DNA of 64,000 nt from Strongylocentrotus purpuratus (GCF_000002235.5 NW_022145605.1:32549774-32613773); one strand, 5' to 3'. Shown: positions 25,851-37,893, numbered from the stretch's first letter. Numbers and translations: made by a program. The notes: generated from the sequence alone by a model not told the origin.

Positions 25851-26130
25851 TGTCCAACCGGATACCTATTTTTATCACAGATCTCTGTATAGTCTATAAA
25901 TAGACTCATGCCACGCCCACGATGTTTTGATGTGAAATCTTTACTTTCTCGCTTTGGTCGAGAGAGGGCCAAAAAACAAAATGGCGACACGCAGTGACTA
26001 ATTTTTCCACCCGAGAAAAAACCTTCAAGAGTCACTCAAAAGCAGCTAATTCTACACTCCGATATCCAAATCTCACGACTTGCATCATACATCGATTGTT
26101 GGCCGATTTTTATCAAGATTTGTTCCATGA
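25850..26130 (+). promoter_or_regulatory. LZTR1: LZTR1 promoter/5' UTR region
   Basis: Immediately upstream of the LZTR1 start. It contains CAAAATGGCGAC at about 25978-25989, resembling the YY1-type AAATGGCGGC element of TATA-less housekeeping promoters. It also holds a CTATAAATAGACT stretch near 25894. An in-frame TGA at 26128-26130 directly precedes the start codon, so the coding region cannot extend further 5' within this exon. The transcription start was not located. Confidence 0.4.
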
Positions 26131-26255
26131 ATGATGGCAGATGGTCGTAAATTCGAGCCCCACTGCTGGCAAGAAGTGACCATCGACTCTGGCCCATATG
26201 AAACGGTGCACCGCTGGAGACAGATGCCCGAGTGCGACGAGTTTGTTGGTGCAAG
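26131..26255 (+). CDS. LZTR1: LZTR1 coding exon 1
   Basis: LZTR1 is a Kelch-BTB protein that acts as a CUL3 ubiquitin-ligase adaptor, targeting RAS-family GTPases such as RIT1 and MRAS; in vertebrates it is associated with endomembranes. This exon encodes 41 codons plus two bases. The frame reads MMADGRKFEPHCWQEV and then DSGPYETVHRWRQMPECDEF-VGA, closely matching the vertebrate segment [22 protein letters not shown]. Two ATGs (26131, 26134) follow an in-frame stop, which fixes the N-terminus. The vertebrate protein has a longer variable N-terminus. The donor is AAG|GTGCGT at 26255/26256; the split Arg codon is completed by the next exon. A minus-strand frame over the same span is a shadow. 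Confidence 0.92.
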
Positions 26256-26802
26256 GTGCGTGCGATACCGCGCTATCTAGGCCTAGGGCCAAGGCGTGAA
26301 TGCATGTGTCATGTCTTGTTGAAAAAGAAAGGGGGGGGGGAGTCACTTTATTTTCAAAGGCTAAGAGTCATTGGATTAATTGTTTAACTTTAACTTGGCT
26401 GCATAGCTATCAAATTATTGAGATCAGGACAGGAGTAGACTAGACTCTAGACGGTAGACCAGTGACTGTCGGTGAGAGTGAGACTGAGAGAGTGACTTGC
26501 AAAACTGCGTTAGCCATGGCAAAAGGGTGCAATTTTTTCACTGACACAAAAATGATTGGGTCTATAATTGGCACCCACACTTCTGTGTAAAGAGTGATGT
26601 ACATAAAACCTAAAGAGCGTTCGCAATCGCCCAATTCCTGCAAAAGGCAATATTTACATTACCAAAATGCTAACCTCTCGCATGAGTTCATGATGTTGGT
26701 TCTGCCAGAAACGCAAATACACATGTTGTATACATAAAATATCTTTTCTGCATTGCCAATTTGATATTTAACGGTTATAGCAATTATTTCAAAAATTCAT
26801 AA

Positions 26803-26898
<96 letters not shown>

Positions 26899-26927
26899 TA
26901 AGTATTCTTCATCTGTTAAAGTACAGG

Positions 26928-27053
26928 GGCCCGTTCCTCGAAACTGTCACAAGTCTTAACTTATTGAAACATGTGTTATACAATTAACATGCGTTTCAAT
27001 GGAATAGTCAAGAAGTTATACTTACTTATGAAGGTTTCAAGAAATGGGCCCCA
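26928..27053. mobile_element. Small inverted-repeat element in LZTR1 intron 2
   Basis: The left end GGGGCCCGTTCCTCGAAACTG pattern (first 18 bases GGGGCCCGTTCCTCGAAA) matches the inverted right end read as GGGGCCCATTTCTTGAAACC. Imperfect complementarity continues inward. About 126 bp, MITE-like; family unknown. A related element is at 46533-46680. Confidence 0.6.
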
Positions 27054-27660
27054 GGCCACCATGTTGTCGGTGTGTCATCGTACTTCAATTGAACTTTGTA
27101 GATGGATGTACTGTATGGGCAGGCTATGCCAATATTTGGGCTTCCTATGAAATGACTCTTCAAATTTTTTTTATCATTGAAAGTTTGAAAATGATTCCCT
27201 GTAAAGATCTTTGCCAATATTTGTTCATATCGAGACCTGTCAACTTGTCAAGAAAATAAGCCATTGACAAACAATCCACATTAAAAATTCACATTATGCA
27301 TTCATTAGTATAAATTACATCAGGAACAATTTCATGAATGACAGACAGTAGCTTTACTACATGAACATTTCAAATCTGTTTGTTTATTCTATGTATATGC
27401 CCAGACAGTGTTTTTCATATGCTCGAAGGTACCATGCTCAATTAGTATTAATTTTATTTTCTGGTTCGTTTAATCCTTTTATATTATTGTATAAAACTGT
27501 TTTTAATAAACTTCAAATTCAAATTCAAGTAATGAATGTATGTACGACTTTTCGTTGATACAACCTGCACATTTCTGGCTGATAGGTGCGTATAAAGAAT
27601 TAATAAACATGTTTATGTCCATGCTCATGTTCTTGCTTACTCTATTGATTCCATTTACAG

Positions 27661-27720
27661 GAGGAAAAACATGCTGAATGACGTGCTGAGGTTTGACGTC
27701 AATGATAGCTCATGGGGAAG
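27661..27720 (+). CDS. LZTR1: LZTR1 coding exon 3, Kelch repeat 1 end
   Basis: Sixty bases between TTTACAG and AAG|GTTAGT. It reads RKNMLNDVLRFDVNDSSWG, matching vertebrate LZTR1 KTMLNDLLRFDVKDCSW. The conserved Trp closes the Kelch blade. It ends inside an Arg codon (phase 2). Confidence 0.95.
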
Positions 27721-28457
27721 GTTAGTATCTTATTATAAAAAAACAAAGAACAAGAACCCTTTCTCTAGCTTTAGATATAAATTCAATCCTTTACCATTTA
27801 AAAGCCTAATCTTATTTCAAAGTCAGTTCCTGTAAATTCAATGTTTGTATCTACTCATACTCTTCTAGTCTTCTCTTTTCCGCACTACAAAAAACATCTT
27901 CTGGTCATCAATTGTACCAATCTTCATTAATATTGTAAACTGTGCAAATACTTAATATTTCTTACCTCTTATATGCAAATTTTGATCGATTGCCTGTTCA
28001 AAAAGCACCATTCTTAAACATTACATAAGGGTAAACAATATATATTTTTTCATTGAAGATTGCCATATTTTAGTTATGTATACCGGTACTTAAACTTTGA
28101 ATTCTTGTTTGTCATTAGCACACATACTGTACATGTATGTATCCCCTAAAGTTATAACAGACTAAGTATGAAATTGTATTAAACCCTTATCATTTAAAGT
28201 ATCATATCCACCCCCCCCCCCTCCCTCCTTTCCCCTCAATGACAATGGTAGTACTGTTAGTACATTTCAATAAAAATCAATATTTAGTCATACACATCTG
28301 ATAATCAGTAATCCACCGGCCAGCTACAGACATGGTCAGAGTTCATCGAACATGTACATTGTGTTACTCTTTAATATTAGAGAGATAGAAACATAGAGAG
28401 AAAGAGAGAGAGAGAGATTGGTACACTTTCTTAAAAAACCTATAATTTCTTTTTCAG

Positions 28458-28537
28458 GGCATTTACCACTGGAAGTCCACCAGCACCGAGGTATCACCAT
28501 TCTGCAGTCGTTCACAATGGCAGTATGTTCATTTTCG
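28458..28537 (+). CDS. LZTR1: LZTR1 coding exon 4, Kelch repeat 2 start
   Basis: Eighty bases between TTTTTCAG and TTTTCG|GTAAGT. It reads [19 protein letters not shown] and then NGSMFIFG, matching vertebrate [19 protein letters not shown]. It ends one base into a Gly codon (phase 1). The 12.8-kb intron 4 follows. Confidence 0.95.
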
Positions 28538-28749
28538 GTAAGTACACTATTATAATCTCTATTTCCTTTTGCATTTTAGTATTCCAAATCTGTCAAAACA
28601 TGTTTATAAACAAGTTCTGTCCTTTTCAATTAAAATAGACAGCTTACTACAGTATGTGAATAAAGTGACACGATGAAACATCATAAAATTGTTTTGTGAT
28701 GTTTTGTGGTGGTTATGAATCTGAAGGGAAAGTCTAAGGCCACTTTAAA

Positions 28750-29115
28750 TATTCTCCTCTCTCTCTCTCTCTGCTGTGTCTCCCTCACACCCAGTCTCTC
28801 TCATCCTCTCTCTATCTATCCATATCCTCAGTCTCCCTCTCTCAATCTCTCTCTTCTATATTCTATGTTTTCTCTTCCCCCCTACTCTCTCACCCCTTCT
28901 CTCTCCCTCTCTCTTCTATATCAAATTTCAAATTCAAATTTCAAATTTATTCATCTGTAATCTTTCTCTCCCTTTCCTTTCCATCTCTCTCCCCTCTCTC
29001 TCTCCCTCTTCCTCTTCTATATCCTCTGTCTCCCACCCTCTTTTCTAAGTTTTATATAATATTTCATCTTTCCCTCACTCCCCTTTCCATCTCTCTCTCT
29101 CTCTCTCTCAAAAGC
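28750..29115. repeat. CT-rich simple sequence in LZTR1 intron 4
   Basis: TCTCTC- and CCCTCT-rich DNA. It is interrupted at about 28920-28955 by CAAATTTCAAATTCAAATTT, which resembles a short retroposon tail. Confidence 0.8.
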
Positions 29116-31390
29116 CTATTTCAACACCCACAAGAGTTATCTCAGCTTGTAATTAAAATGAGGCTGTCCTACTCTGTCAGCATCTCATTAGGTCACTGAT
29201 TCCATCATCGTCTTCTCTCCTACAGGGAGTAGAACAAAGGTGCTAGCACCAGATTCATCACCCATGCTCAATTTCCTTGTTAAAGGGATTAGCTCATGCT
29301 GCAATGATAAATTATATAGCCTGTCTGATTATCAAGAAATTTATGATTGGAAATCGAAATCAGATTTTGTGTTTTCCTAACGGTTTTCATAACACTACAG
29401 TTTATTGGGGAAAACGAGTATGGTAAAACCGGTCACTCAAAGATTTTACTTTTTGAGGCACTTCTTCATCATTTTGAAGCGTTTTAAGATGTGCCTCCTT
29501 GTAACTTATCTTCTTCTGTACAGTCTGCTTCCATTTCCACCATTCAATCCTAAGCTTGGAAGTTAGGCAGCAAAAGAATTTCTGTTAAAGCTTGTTGATC
29601 AATGTTTGGTATGGGAGTTAAACTAGTACATGTAGGCATGAATTTCCCATAAGATGAATATAATTTCTACTCACACTGTTGTGAAAATGTTGAGCCCTAA
29701 AATCATACATGTACACTGTACATGTATTTGTATCTTCATATTACACTGGGGGAGTACTGTAACTACCAGGGAATTCCATACTTTTGTCACCCTTCAAATA
29801 GTCTTGCTCTAAAATAAATTAAGTCTGATTTCATCATACATTCTATCTTTAAAAGTTTAGAATAGTACCTCTTACTATGTGCACAATTTCATATCATAAG
29901 ACTCTGTGGTTTTCACTCCATTGCTCTTTTCGCTCGGAATTCTATTCACTCAAAGTAGATCATGCCTGTAAGGCATTTGTGAAAAAAAGAGACCAAATTT
30001 TCTGGGGAAAAACTGAGCCTGATATAGGGTGTAGAAAGTATGTGTGCTTCCTATGCCTCAAGCTTGTTCTTGATTTTTGACAAGGCGATGCTAGATTTAA
30101 TGTCATTTTTGTATTTCCTTGATTTTGGCTATGTACCAGTGCTCTTTTTACTTTTTTAAATATGTTTTTTGAGATTGATTTGTTAAATACTACTGTAACC
30201 TAGCATGTTACTTTTTGGTTCACTTTCATACAGTGCGTATACATGCAAAGTAATGTTTAATGCTTTATTTCAGTTAATATGTTTATATTTTGCTCTCTGT
30301 CAAAAACTGGTGAAGGTGTAACATTACACTCTTCCTGTTGAGAATTAAGTTGTTTTCTGATGTTGATTTTGATATGAAATCACTGATGCAACATTTCATA
30401 AACTGAATCCTTACTTCACATCGTGGATTTATCCTCTTTAAACGTCATCTATTCAGCCATTCACAGAATAGGTGACGTTTAAAGAGGATAAGGATGTGCT
30501 CACTATAAAAATGTTTGACTTCATTAGCCTTTAAAATCCATTCAACTGCTGGTAGAGTCTATTTGCAGAAGAGCTGGAACAACCAATCACATCAATATCA
30601 TTCTGTATCCAATACCATGCAACAAATTTATTCCAGTGCAATGCTCTGAATAAAAAGAGCAAGAGGACCGTTTTAAAGAAATTGGACATCTACATGCATC
30701 TCGTACCTCTTTCTAAAAATAGAACTCTATATTAGACAACCTCATTATGCCATTAGTGACAGAGAGCTTTAGAATTCAATTTGATTTATCTATTAAAAAA
30801 ATCCAGCACCTCCTAAAGGGATTACCTGAATTAATCCTTATCTAAAATCAAATTTCCTCAATTGGAGAAAAAATTAAGAAGAGCTAGAAATAGTACACCT
30901 GATGGATGTGACCATTGGTCATCTTTGAGATACCAAGAGAATAGAAATAGGGGAGGAATGGAAGCTCAAAGCCTCAAACTTTGCTTTTGAACAGGTTCAT
31001 GTATGTACTCTTTCAAGAAATCAGGCAAACATATGTAGTTCAGTATGCCCATGTCATTCACTTCTGATATCAGTCATGTTTTCCACTGATCTGCCATTTT
31101 ATGCAGTTTGCAGTTCATATCCGTTCAATGACAAATGCATGATTTTCAATTCTTTCACGTAAATCTTGGAACAAGGATTCTTGAGAGCCCTCCAAATTGT
31201 ATTTTTTTCTTCTATAGATGTGACTCATTGGTTTTTATTCAAGAGCACAAAATCTTCTACATTTAGACAATCAATATATTTTTTTAATATTAAAAAGTAA
31301 TTCATTATCAGACATTCAGAACATTTGGAAATTTAAAGGTTTAACTAAATATTTTGAAATGATATAACCAGGTACAGTTAACATGAAGTA
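29116..31390. other. LZTR1 intron 4, mostly unique sequence
   Basis: Unremarkable AT-rich intron apart from the hairpin at 30429-30491. Short open frames carry no supporting signals. Confidence 0.5.
30429..30491. ncRNA. Strong 26-bp hairpin, pre-miRNA-like (speculative)
   Basis: Left arm 30429-30454 (TTATCCTCTTTAAACGTCAT then CTATTC) pairs with right arm 30466-30491. The loop is 11 nt (AGCCATTCACA) and the only imperfection becomes a G:U pair in RNA. Weak pairing extends outward (CACATC against GATGTG). The size suits a microRNA precursor, but a remnant of a small inverted-repeat element is equally possible. Confidence 0.3.
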
Positions 31391-31399
31391 CTACATGTA

Positions 31400-32500
31400 T
31401 GTACACAGTAGATGTTGATGAAAACTGCCTACTGGATACCAGCTATCACTCAGGGGAATGGCGTGATATTAAGGGGGGTTACCTGTTAGTGTAGCTTGGA
31501 GCAATTAACACATTTAGGTTTCATTAAAGGGAAAGTCCACCCCCAAAATAAGTTTGTTTCGATAGAGGCAGAATAATAAGAAAATCAGGTGAGTGAAAGT
31601 TTGAGCAAATTCTGAATGAAAATAAGAAAGTTATGAATTATTGAAGTTGTGATTAATCAAATACAAATTGGCAACTCTGTGACTTATTATACGAGCTCTC
31701 CTTCATTTGCTTTGTGCATAATATTCCATAAAATCATGTTTTCTTCGTTATTGATGATGGAATATATATTTGTTCCTTGCAGGGGGAGTATAGAAACATA
31801 TTTGCAATTATTATATTTAGGGTGCATGTACGGTTGAAATTTTTCTTGAGGGAAAATGAAAATTTTAGATTTTTTTAGTACTGAGCAAATGGAAGTTGAG
31901 CTCGCATGATACGTCATAGAGTTGCCAATTTGTGTTTGATTGATCACAACTTAAAAAATCCTAACTTCCTTATTTTTAATCGGAATTTGCTCAAACTTTC
32001 ACTGACTTGTTTCTCTCATTTTTCTACTCCTATTAAAACTAACTTAATTTCAGGGTGGACTTTCCCTTTAAACTTGAATTAGTTGGCTAGGTACTTTAAA
32101 CGTTTTACACCTACATGTAAGCATCTAAAGTCTAAACCGTAGTAGATGTTGGTTAGTGCATGGTTATCAGGGGAAGGGTATGATAAAACAGAAATCATCG
32201 AGGGGGGAGGTACCTTTTAGTATACTGTAGCTTGGAGCAGTTCACACATTTACAGTAGATTTTTATTAAACATGAAATGAATTAGCTGGGTACTTTAAAC
32301 ATCATGTACACCTTAAATCCAAACCATAGTACATGTAGATGTTGGTTAGTGCACCATAATGCAGCTCACGAGGGCGAATCGCCCGCCACCCCGTGTATTT
32401 TGAGCCTTGGTGCACGGCTATCAGGGGAAGGGGATGATGAAGCAGAAATCATGAAGGAGGGGTTATCCTTGTTGGGATAGCTGGGAGCAATCAACGGCTG
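31400..32500. repeat. Three diverged tandem units, ~190-250 bp, interrupted
   Basis: GTAGCTTGGAGCA-type sequence with ACACATTTA occurs at about 31493 and 32227, with a weaker third copy at about 32478. TATCA(C/G)TCAGGGGAA-like, GATGTTGG-TTAGTGCA and GGTACTTTAAAC blocks recur in the same order. A 548-bp MITE interrupts the first unit. Confidence 0.7.
31524..32071. mobile_element. TTAA-flanked MITE nested in tandem repeat, family B
   Basis: The left end TTAAAGGGAAAGTCCACCC is inverted at the right end, GGGTGGACTTTCCCTTTAA. Long subterminal complementarity continues (GTGAAAGTTTGAGCAAATTC and its inverted partner, then the segment around GTTGCCAATTTGT). No transposase. The uninterrupted target is visible in the neighbouring repeat unit as TTATTAAACATGAAATGAAT near 32265-32284. 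Confidence 0.88.
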
Positions 32501-35370
32501 GTGTACCTTGCAAGGAAGCCAGGGAGGAAGAAGAGGTGTAACAGGTGTAATTGGAGAGCAGACATTGACAGAATTTCAAGGGCACATCAGAGAAAAATCA
32601 TCTTTTTGGAAATTCATACCTGTATAACCAATAGCCATGTTCACACTGCAGTACTATGAGAATGATTGATGTGTGAATGAATGGCAAGTTGAGCTGGAAA
32701 AAAAATTTCTTGCCAAAAACAAATGCTTTGATTAAAGCATAATCTATGATGTGTGTGTTAAAGATAAAGAAATGTGAATGCATTTTTGTGTCATTTTCTA
32801 TCATTTTAATTTTGCTGTGGTGCTCTTTGAAGTGGTTTACAGCATTGTGTATGAAAGAGGCTTTAAGAAGGGTGATAAGTTATATAAGGTGGGATGGGAG
32901 AAGAACACATATTATTAACAGGTGTATTGCAGAGCGGACATTGATCAAACTTGAGGGAACCACAAAAGAAAATCACCTTTCCATTAAAGGTGGAGATACA
33001 GTACGAGGAGGGGTGGGAGAAGACGGAATGAGAAGAAGATGAAACAGGTGAAATCGAGAAGTGCCATTTAAAAGTAGTTTAGTACCATTCTGTCCTTAAC
33101 GCCTTGTCAGTTTTCACCGATTTCAAACGGAAGTATATTTCCTCAAAATCAGGAAAGGGATCATAATTTGTATACCCAACATTCAAAAGGAAAATGAACA
33201 CTTTCTCTGAGAAGGGTTGACACAATTCCACTCAGACTCTTTTTAAGATTTCCTCAGTTTCCTCTCACCTTTGTGAATATCGTTCAGATCATCAATAATG
33301 ATACAGTAAATTTCTCATAAAAACTGAGGGCAGTGACCAGGTAATGGATATTCTAGTGTATTAAGACCAGGGGGGTTCAACTCCGCTTCTGCATCCGTCT
33401 AGCCATGGGGAAATTTTGGAGGGTCAAAAGTGCACACTGCTTCCATTTATCGTGTATTAGCCTATGAAGACGACAAGTTTTTAGTGCACCAGCGAAATGG
33501 GGATTTTGGACTGCGCGCAGCGCGCAAAATATTTAAATTAAAATTTTGAATATTCATGAGCTCTTTTCCACTTATTAGCATATTATCGCAATGAAAAAAA
33601 GACAATGCGCATGCGTTACTATATCGACAGAATCCTGATAAATGTAGAACAAAGGTCAGAGTTGGGGAGGTGTGTGGGGAGGAGGGAGGGGGGAGACTTT
33701 TAAATGGTTGACTTAGGTGGGGCCACAAACTTCACTGTCACCAGGATGGAAAGTACATTAAAAAAAATTCAGTTCAGTTAAAAGGCAAAAATAATGACCC
33801 CATTTCACTCAATTCATTTGTTACCTCTTTTTTTTTTGTTCCTTTATTAACTTAAATATTTTTAAAATCAGACAAATTGCACTGATCATTTAGCCCACTT
33901 TACAAGTGATATTTTCATATTTTTAGTGTCCAATTAATGAATCATTCTCACCTCGACTTCAATGATCTTCATATTGTGCCCCGGCCATCCCCAATGAAAT
34001 TTCAATTTTGTCTCGTTCTTTTCATTCTTGCATTCGTCGCCACTGATTTTTTTTTAATTCCCCCTCCCCCCCAACAGTAACATTTTCAATACAGAGACCC
34101 CTTCTAATAGTGACATTTCCATAGGCTCTATTACCCCAATTACCTATGCTTTCATCATTTCGGCATCAACTTATTCTTTATTTAACCCCCCCCCCCCCCC
34201 TCATCTTTATTGTAAACCATTTTTTATACTGCATTTATACATAAGTCTTGCCCACTCTCTTGTTACATTTCCGCTTTCTCTCTCATTAGGAAAGATGGTT
34301 AAATCTATCTCGCTGATGCCAGATATAAACAAACATCAAAAGGTCGAACACCATACTCAATTCTACACAAGACTGCATCAGCCCCCATCTCACCTCAGTC
34401 ATACAGCATTATCATTACAGAGTGCCTACATCATCATAATCACCAGCATCATCACATATATTTCACAAAATAAGAAAATGAAAAGAACAGAATTCAGCAG
34501 TATTAACTGATTTATTAACATTTATGAACTCATTTATCAACATATTTTGTTTCTATAAAGTCTTTTTAAATCCAACATGACATCAACAAAATGATGACAA
34601 ATGGATGGGGGGAGGGGGTGCTGTCTCTTGAATTCAAATCTTTCAGTTGTAAAAATTTACTGTAGATTTTGAAGAAAAAAATATTCCAATAATATCAACA
34701 TGCTATTTTATTATGTAAAGCACAGGTATATACTGAGTTTTATGAGTACTTTATCTTACATTGGACATTATTGTTGTTGTTTTTACTACTACCTGTATTA
34801 TCATTATTATTACTGCTATTATCATGATCATTGTCATTATTGTTACTATTTTTAATATTGTTATTATTATTAATATTAATTATATTAATACAGTCTTACT
34901 ATTGAACTATATCATTTTATCCCCCCCCCCCTACAATTTACTATCCAGTTCAGCATCCCTCATATTTTTGTCAGAACTTGACTTAAGATTAAATATCAAA
35001 AAACTATGTTACATGTACACGCATTTAAAAGAACAAATGATTACTTTCATGATCCTCGATATATCTTCTTCTTCTTCTTCTTCTGGTAATCTTCAAAAGG
35101 CGTTGTAGCCTATCATGAAGATGAACTAATACTAAAGATTACAAGTGGTGTGAGGAAGACAGATTGTTTCTAAGTGGGATAAGGAGAATAGATGCCTCAG
35201 AAGTAGTCCCTGGCAGTTCTCTGGACTGTCAGCATGCACTATATTTGCTGGAAGTCAGTTCCATTAACTTTGGGACAGAGTGTTGGGCAAATACAAACTT
35301 GTCTACCTATGTCGCTTCTGGCTTGGTGCAACTGGAGGGTCATGTCATGGTACTTCCTGCTCGTGATTTG
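32501..35370. other. LZTR1 intron 4, noncoding
   Basis: No gene seen. ATT-rich sequence with TATTATT motifs lies at 34760-34890, and C tracts at about 34188 and 34921. A 115-codon frame at 34761-35108 is a simple-sequence product. Confidence 0.45.
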
Positions 35371-35559
35371 TTAAAGCCCGTCTGTACTAGTTTGGCCAGG
35401 GGGATAAGACCACCCTGCAAGGTCACTGACAGGTGGTTATCTCATCAAATCAGCTCTCAATTAATATAAGAAAAAGAGGATCATGGGGGACCAACAGGCA
35501 CAGATTAGGCATTGTTTGCTATATAGAGGGCGCAAGTAGCTATAAGTAGTGCAGTGGGA
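35371..35559 (+). mobile_element. TTAA MITE, family A, copy 2
   Basis: Starts TTAAAGCCCGTCTGTACTAG and contains CCTGCAAGGTCACTG and AGAGGGCGCAAGTAGCTATA. It ends at GTGCAGTGGG; the terminal CTTTAA has been lost. Confidence 0.8.
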
Positions 35560-35599
35560 AAATTTTCAAGGAAGAGCGGATCGAGAGACCATTGACTAT

Positions 35600-35841
35600 C
35601 TTGTGCACCATTCCCAGTCTTCTTGCAGAGTGCCTTGTAGTTGTAGATATAGTAGGCAACTAAAAGGTGCTGATCATCTCAGTCAAACTGCTGCTTCTCT
35701 TGTGGTCCCCATTGTGAAGTAGCGTCCTGGACATCTGAGATGTTGTAGGGATCCCAGACACCGGAACAGTTCTCAAGATGAGGGTGGACTAGGGACTTGT
35801 ACAAAAGAAGCCTGGGTATCAAACCTTCTGCATGGGACAAC
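35600..35841 (-). ncRNA. Possible last exon of antisense transcript, LINE-derived
   Basis: Minus-strand sequence after a strong acceptor (TTTTTATTATTCAG at 35842 and above). Within it the frame reads LLLYKSLVHPHLENCSGVWD, a hallmark of the C-terminal region of LINE reverse transcriptases, then degenerates. So a LINE fragment may have been exonised. The 3' limit is unknown. Confidence 0.35.
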
Positions 35842-36351
35842 CTGAATAATAAAAACAAAAAGAGAGGAGAAATCAAATAAGATTAAAACTGCTGCATTAT
35901 ATTGGATTTTCAAAAATAGTACCTCCCCACTTTTGTTTAGGTCTTGCATTTTAATTTTACTAAAAAATGATAAACTTATGTCTATCTGATAGGGCCTTTT
36001 TTAAGAGAAGAGTAAAGGTTTAGATGTATTTCCAATTATTTTAAAAGTAATTTCCAATTTATTTTAAGTTATTATTTGCTAGACTTTTGTGAACAAAAGT
36101 TTGTTAGATATAATGTAATATTTAGGAAAAAATGCCTTTGAGTATGTCTTTTAATATGCTGAGAGAATAAACTGTAGCAACACCATAGTTTGTCACCTAA
36201 ATAAAGCTAGAGAATAAATGAGAATTACCAGATATAATGCAACACAAGATGACAGTTCCCCAAATCTTTGTATATAGTCCAAGTCGAGTGCGGTGTTCGC
36301 ATGGGCTTAGATTATACAGCCTGAATATTTTCGAACTTCATACAAACATAC

Positions 36352-36476
36352 CTTGCCAGAGTTCAACTTAGGTGTCTTGTTCCTGATTAGATCAACACCA
36401 TAACATTTGATGATCAGGTCCTGGTGCTCTTTGTTGCACTTCTGTGATCATTATCTGCTTCTTTGTTCCATAGGAT
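36352..36476 (-). ncRNA. Possible internal exon of antisense transcript
   Basis: On the minus strand, TTTTCTTTTAATTGTAG precedes 36476 and CAAG|GTATGTTTG follows 36352. Both borders are close to consensus and enclose 125 bases. All three frames are interrupted, so the transcript would be noncoding or this exon lies in a UTR. It lies inside LZTR1 intron 4 on the opposite strand. Confidence 0.35.
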
Positions 36477-36764
36477 CTACAATTAAAAGAAAACAGAAAC
36501 TTAGTAAGGTTCCTGCTAATATCAAATGCATGCATTAGTTATCAGTTTATAACTTTGTTCATGTCGTAGAGAAAGAAATATCCATGTCATATGTAGGGTT
36601 GGATCCAGAATTCTCACCAACATAAAAGGGGTGGCATAAAATCCTGAAAATAGACCAATTATTTCAAACAAGGCACAATGACATAACTAAGAGCGAAATC
36701 AGGGGAAGTGGGAGGGGGGGGGGGAGGAAATACCTTTTTTGTTTTGTTTTTGTTGTTGTTGGTA

Positions 36765-37440
36765 GATCTAGCCTAGATCTACATTCAAACTAAGCTGAAT
36801 CTGGACCTGGATCACAATAATGACACATGCGCACGACTAGTCTAGTAGTGGAGCAAAACGAGCCTAGACCCATGGCTATGGAAGTCTTTGCTAAAGCTAT
36901 GGCATAACACAAGCTATAGATCTAGATCTAATTGCCTATTTTTAATATTATTAGTAGACCCTACTAGTAGGGGGCGACCTACATCTAGACCCGTCCCTAT
37001 GCCACATCTGAATAAGGGGGCACAGAATGATTGTGCACACCCCCCCCCCCCCTCCATAACTTCCACATTGACCCACCTAAACCAGGCATTTAGGTCTATT
37101 TAGTCTTTTGTTATTATTTATTAGAATGCATTAGGCCTAGAATCTAGCCCTAGATATAGACCTAGGTCTATAGATGCGGGGTTAAATGCTGTTTATACTT
37201 AGTTAAGTGCTAGATCTAGACTAGACGGTAGACCTAGCCTAGCCTAGGCTCTGCTTAGCCTTAGCCCGAATTTTTCTGTCTCTTTCGTTCGTTAGCCTCT
37301 GATTTGGGTAGGGTCAGCTAAAGAGAGGAGCCGACCCTACCCAAATCAGAGGCTAACGAACGAAAGAGACAGAAAATTCAGGCTAGACTATGCTATGAAT
37401 AGTCTAGAGCTAGAGGTCTAGGCTTTACAGTAACACACTG
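36765..37440. other. CTAG-dense segment
   Basis: More than twenty CTAG tetramers by eye, in forms such as GATCTAGCCTAGATCTA and GACCTAGCCTAGCCTAGG. The perfect hairpin lies inside it. Function unknown. Confidence 0.6.
37276..37372. repeat. Perfect 40-bp inverted repeat, 17-nt loop
   Basis: Left arm 37276-37315 begins CTGTCTCTTTCGTTCGTTAG and ends GGGTAGGGTC. The right arm 37333-37372 is its exact reverse complement, with loop AGCTAAAGAGAGGAGCC. Imperfect pairing extends outward by about ten more bases (GCC-GAATTT against AAATTCAGGC). There is no TIR or TSD, so a local snap-back duplication is likely. Confidence 0.9.
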
Positions 37441-37893
37441 TAAAGTTATAGCCACGCCAGCTCAGGAAACGCAGTCGCTTCTTGGTGGAGTGTTACAGCC
37501 GGCTAGCACCGGCGAATTGAAAATCATAAACCGCTCGACGAGATCTCGTCGGCTTGGACTAGCAATGAGCCATTTGCGCAGTCTACAACAGGTCCACATC
37601 TACGACCGATTACTATCGGTAATCAAGCTATGAACTGAACTTAAAATTATGAGATGTGCTCTAATGAAATAACCTACGGTAAAATCCTGATTGTTTCTAA
37701 AAATATTACCGTCGATGACTTATATTAGAGTTCATTCAATCAGTTAATATTCTTTAGTCAGAAGAAAGAAAAGAGGATGGGGTAGGGGGTTAACCGGGTA
37801 AGACGTTGTGACAATGCGGAGAGCCCCTCACTGCAATGACGAACACATCACAATCATTTCAGAGACCTTCACACAAAATGGATCTTTACTTAC

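Noticed and set aside
25832-26035. Minus-strand frame facing away from LZTR1
   Set aside because: Lies in the promoter region and has no recognised protein or splice pattern; a divergent transcript cannot be excluded but is not supported.
31649-31947. Overlapping frames on both strands with the same start, MINQIQIGN/MINQTQIGN
   Set aside because: Caused by the long inverted repeats of the MITE at 31524-32071.
35164-35469. Plus-strand frame of 101 codons beginning MFLSGIRRIDASEVV
   Set aside because: Runs into a MITE and has no recognisable motif; may be part of an unidentified repeat.
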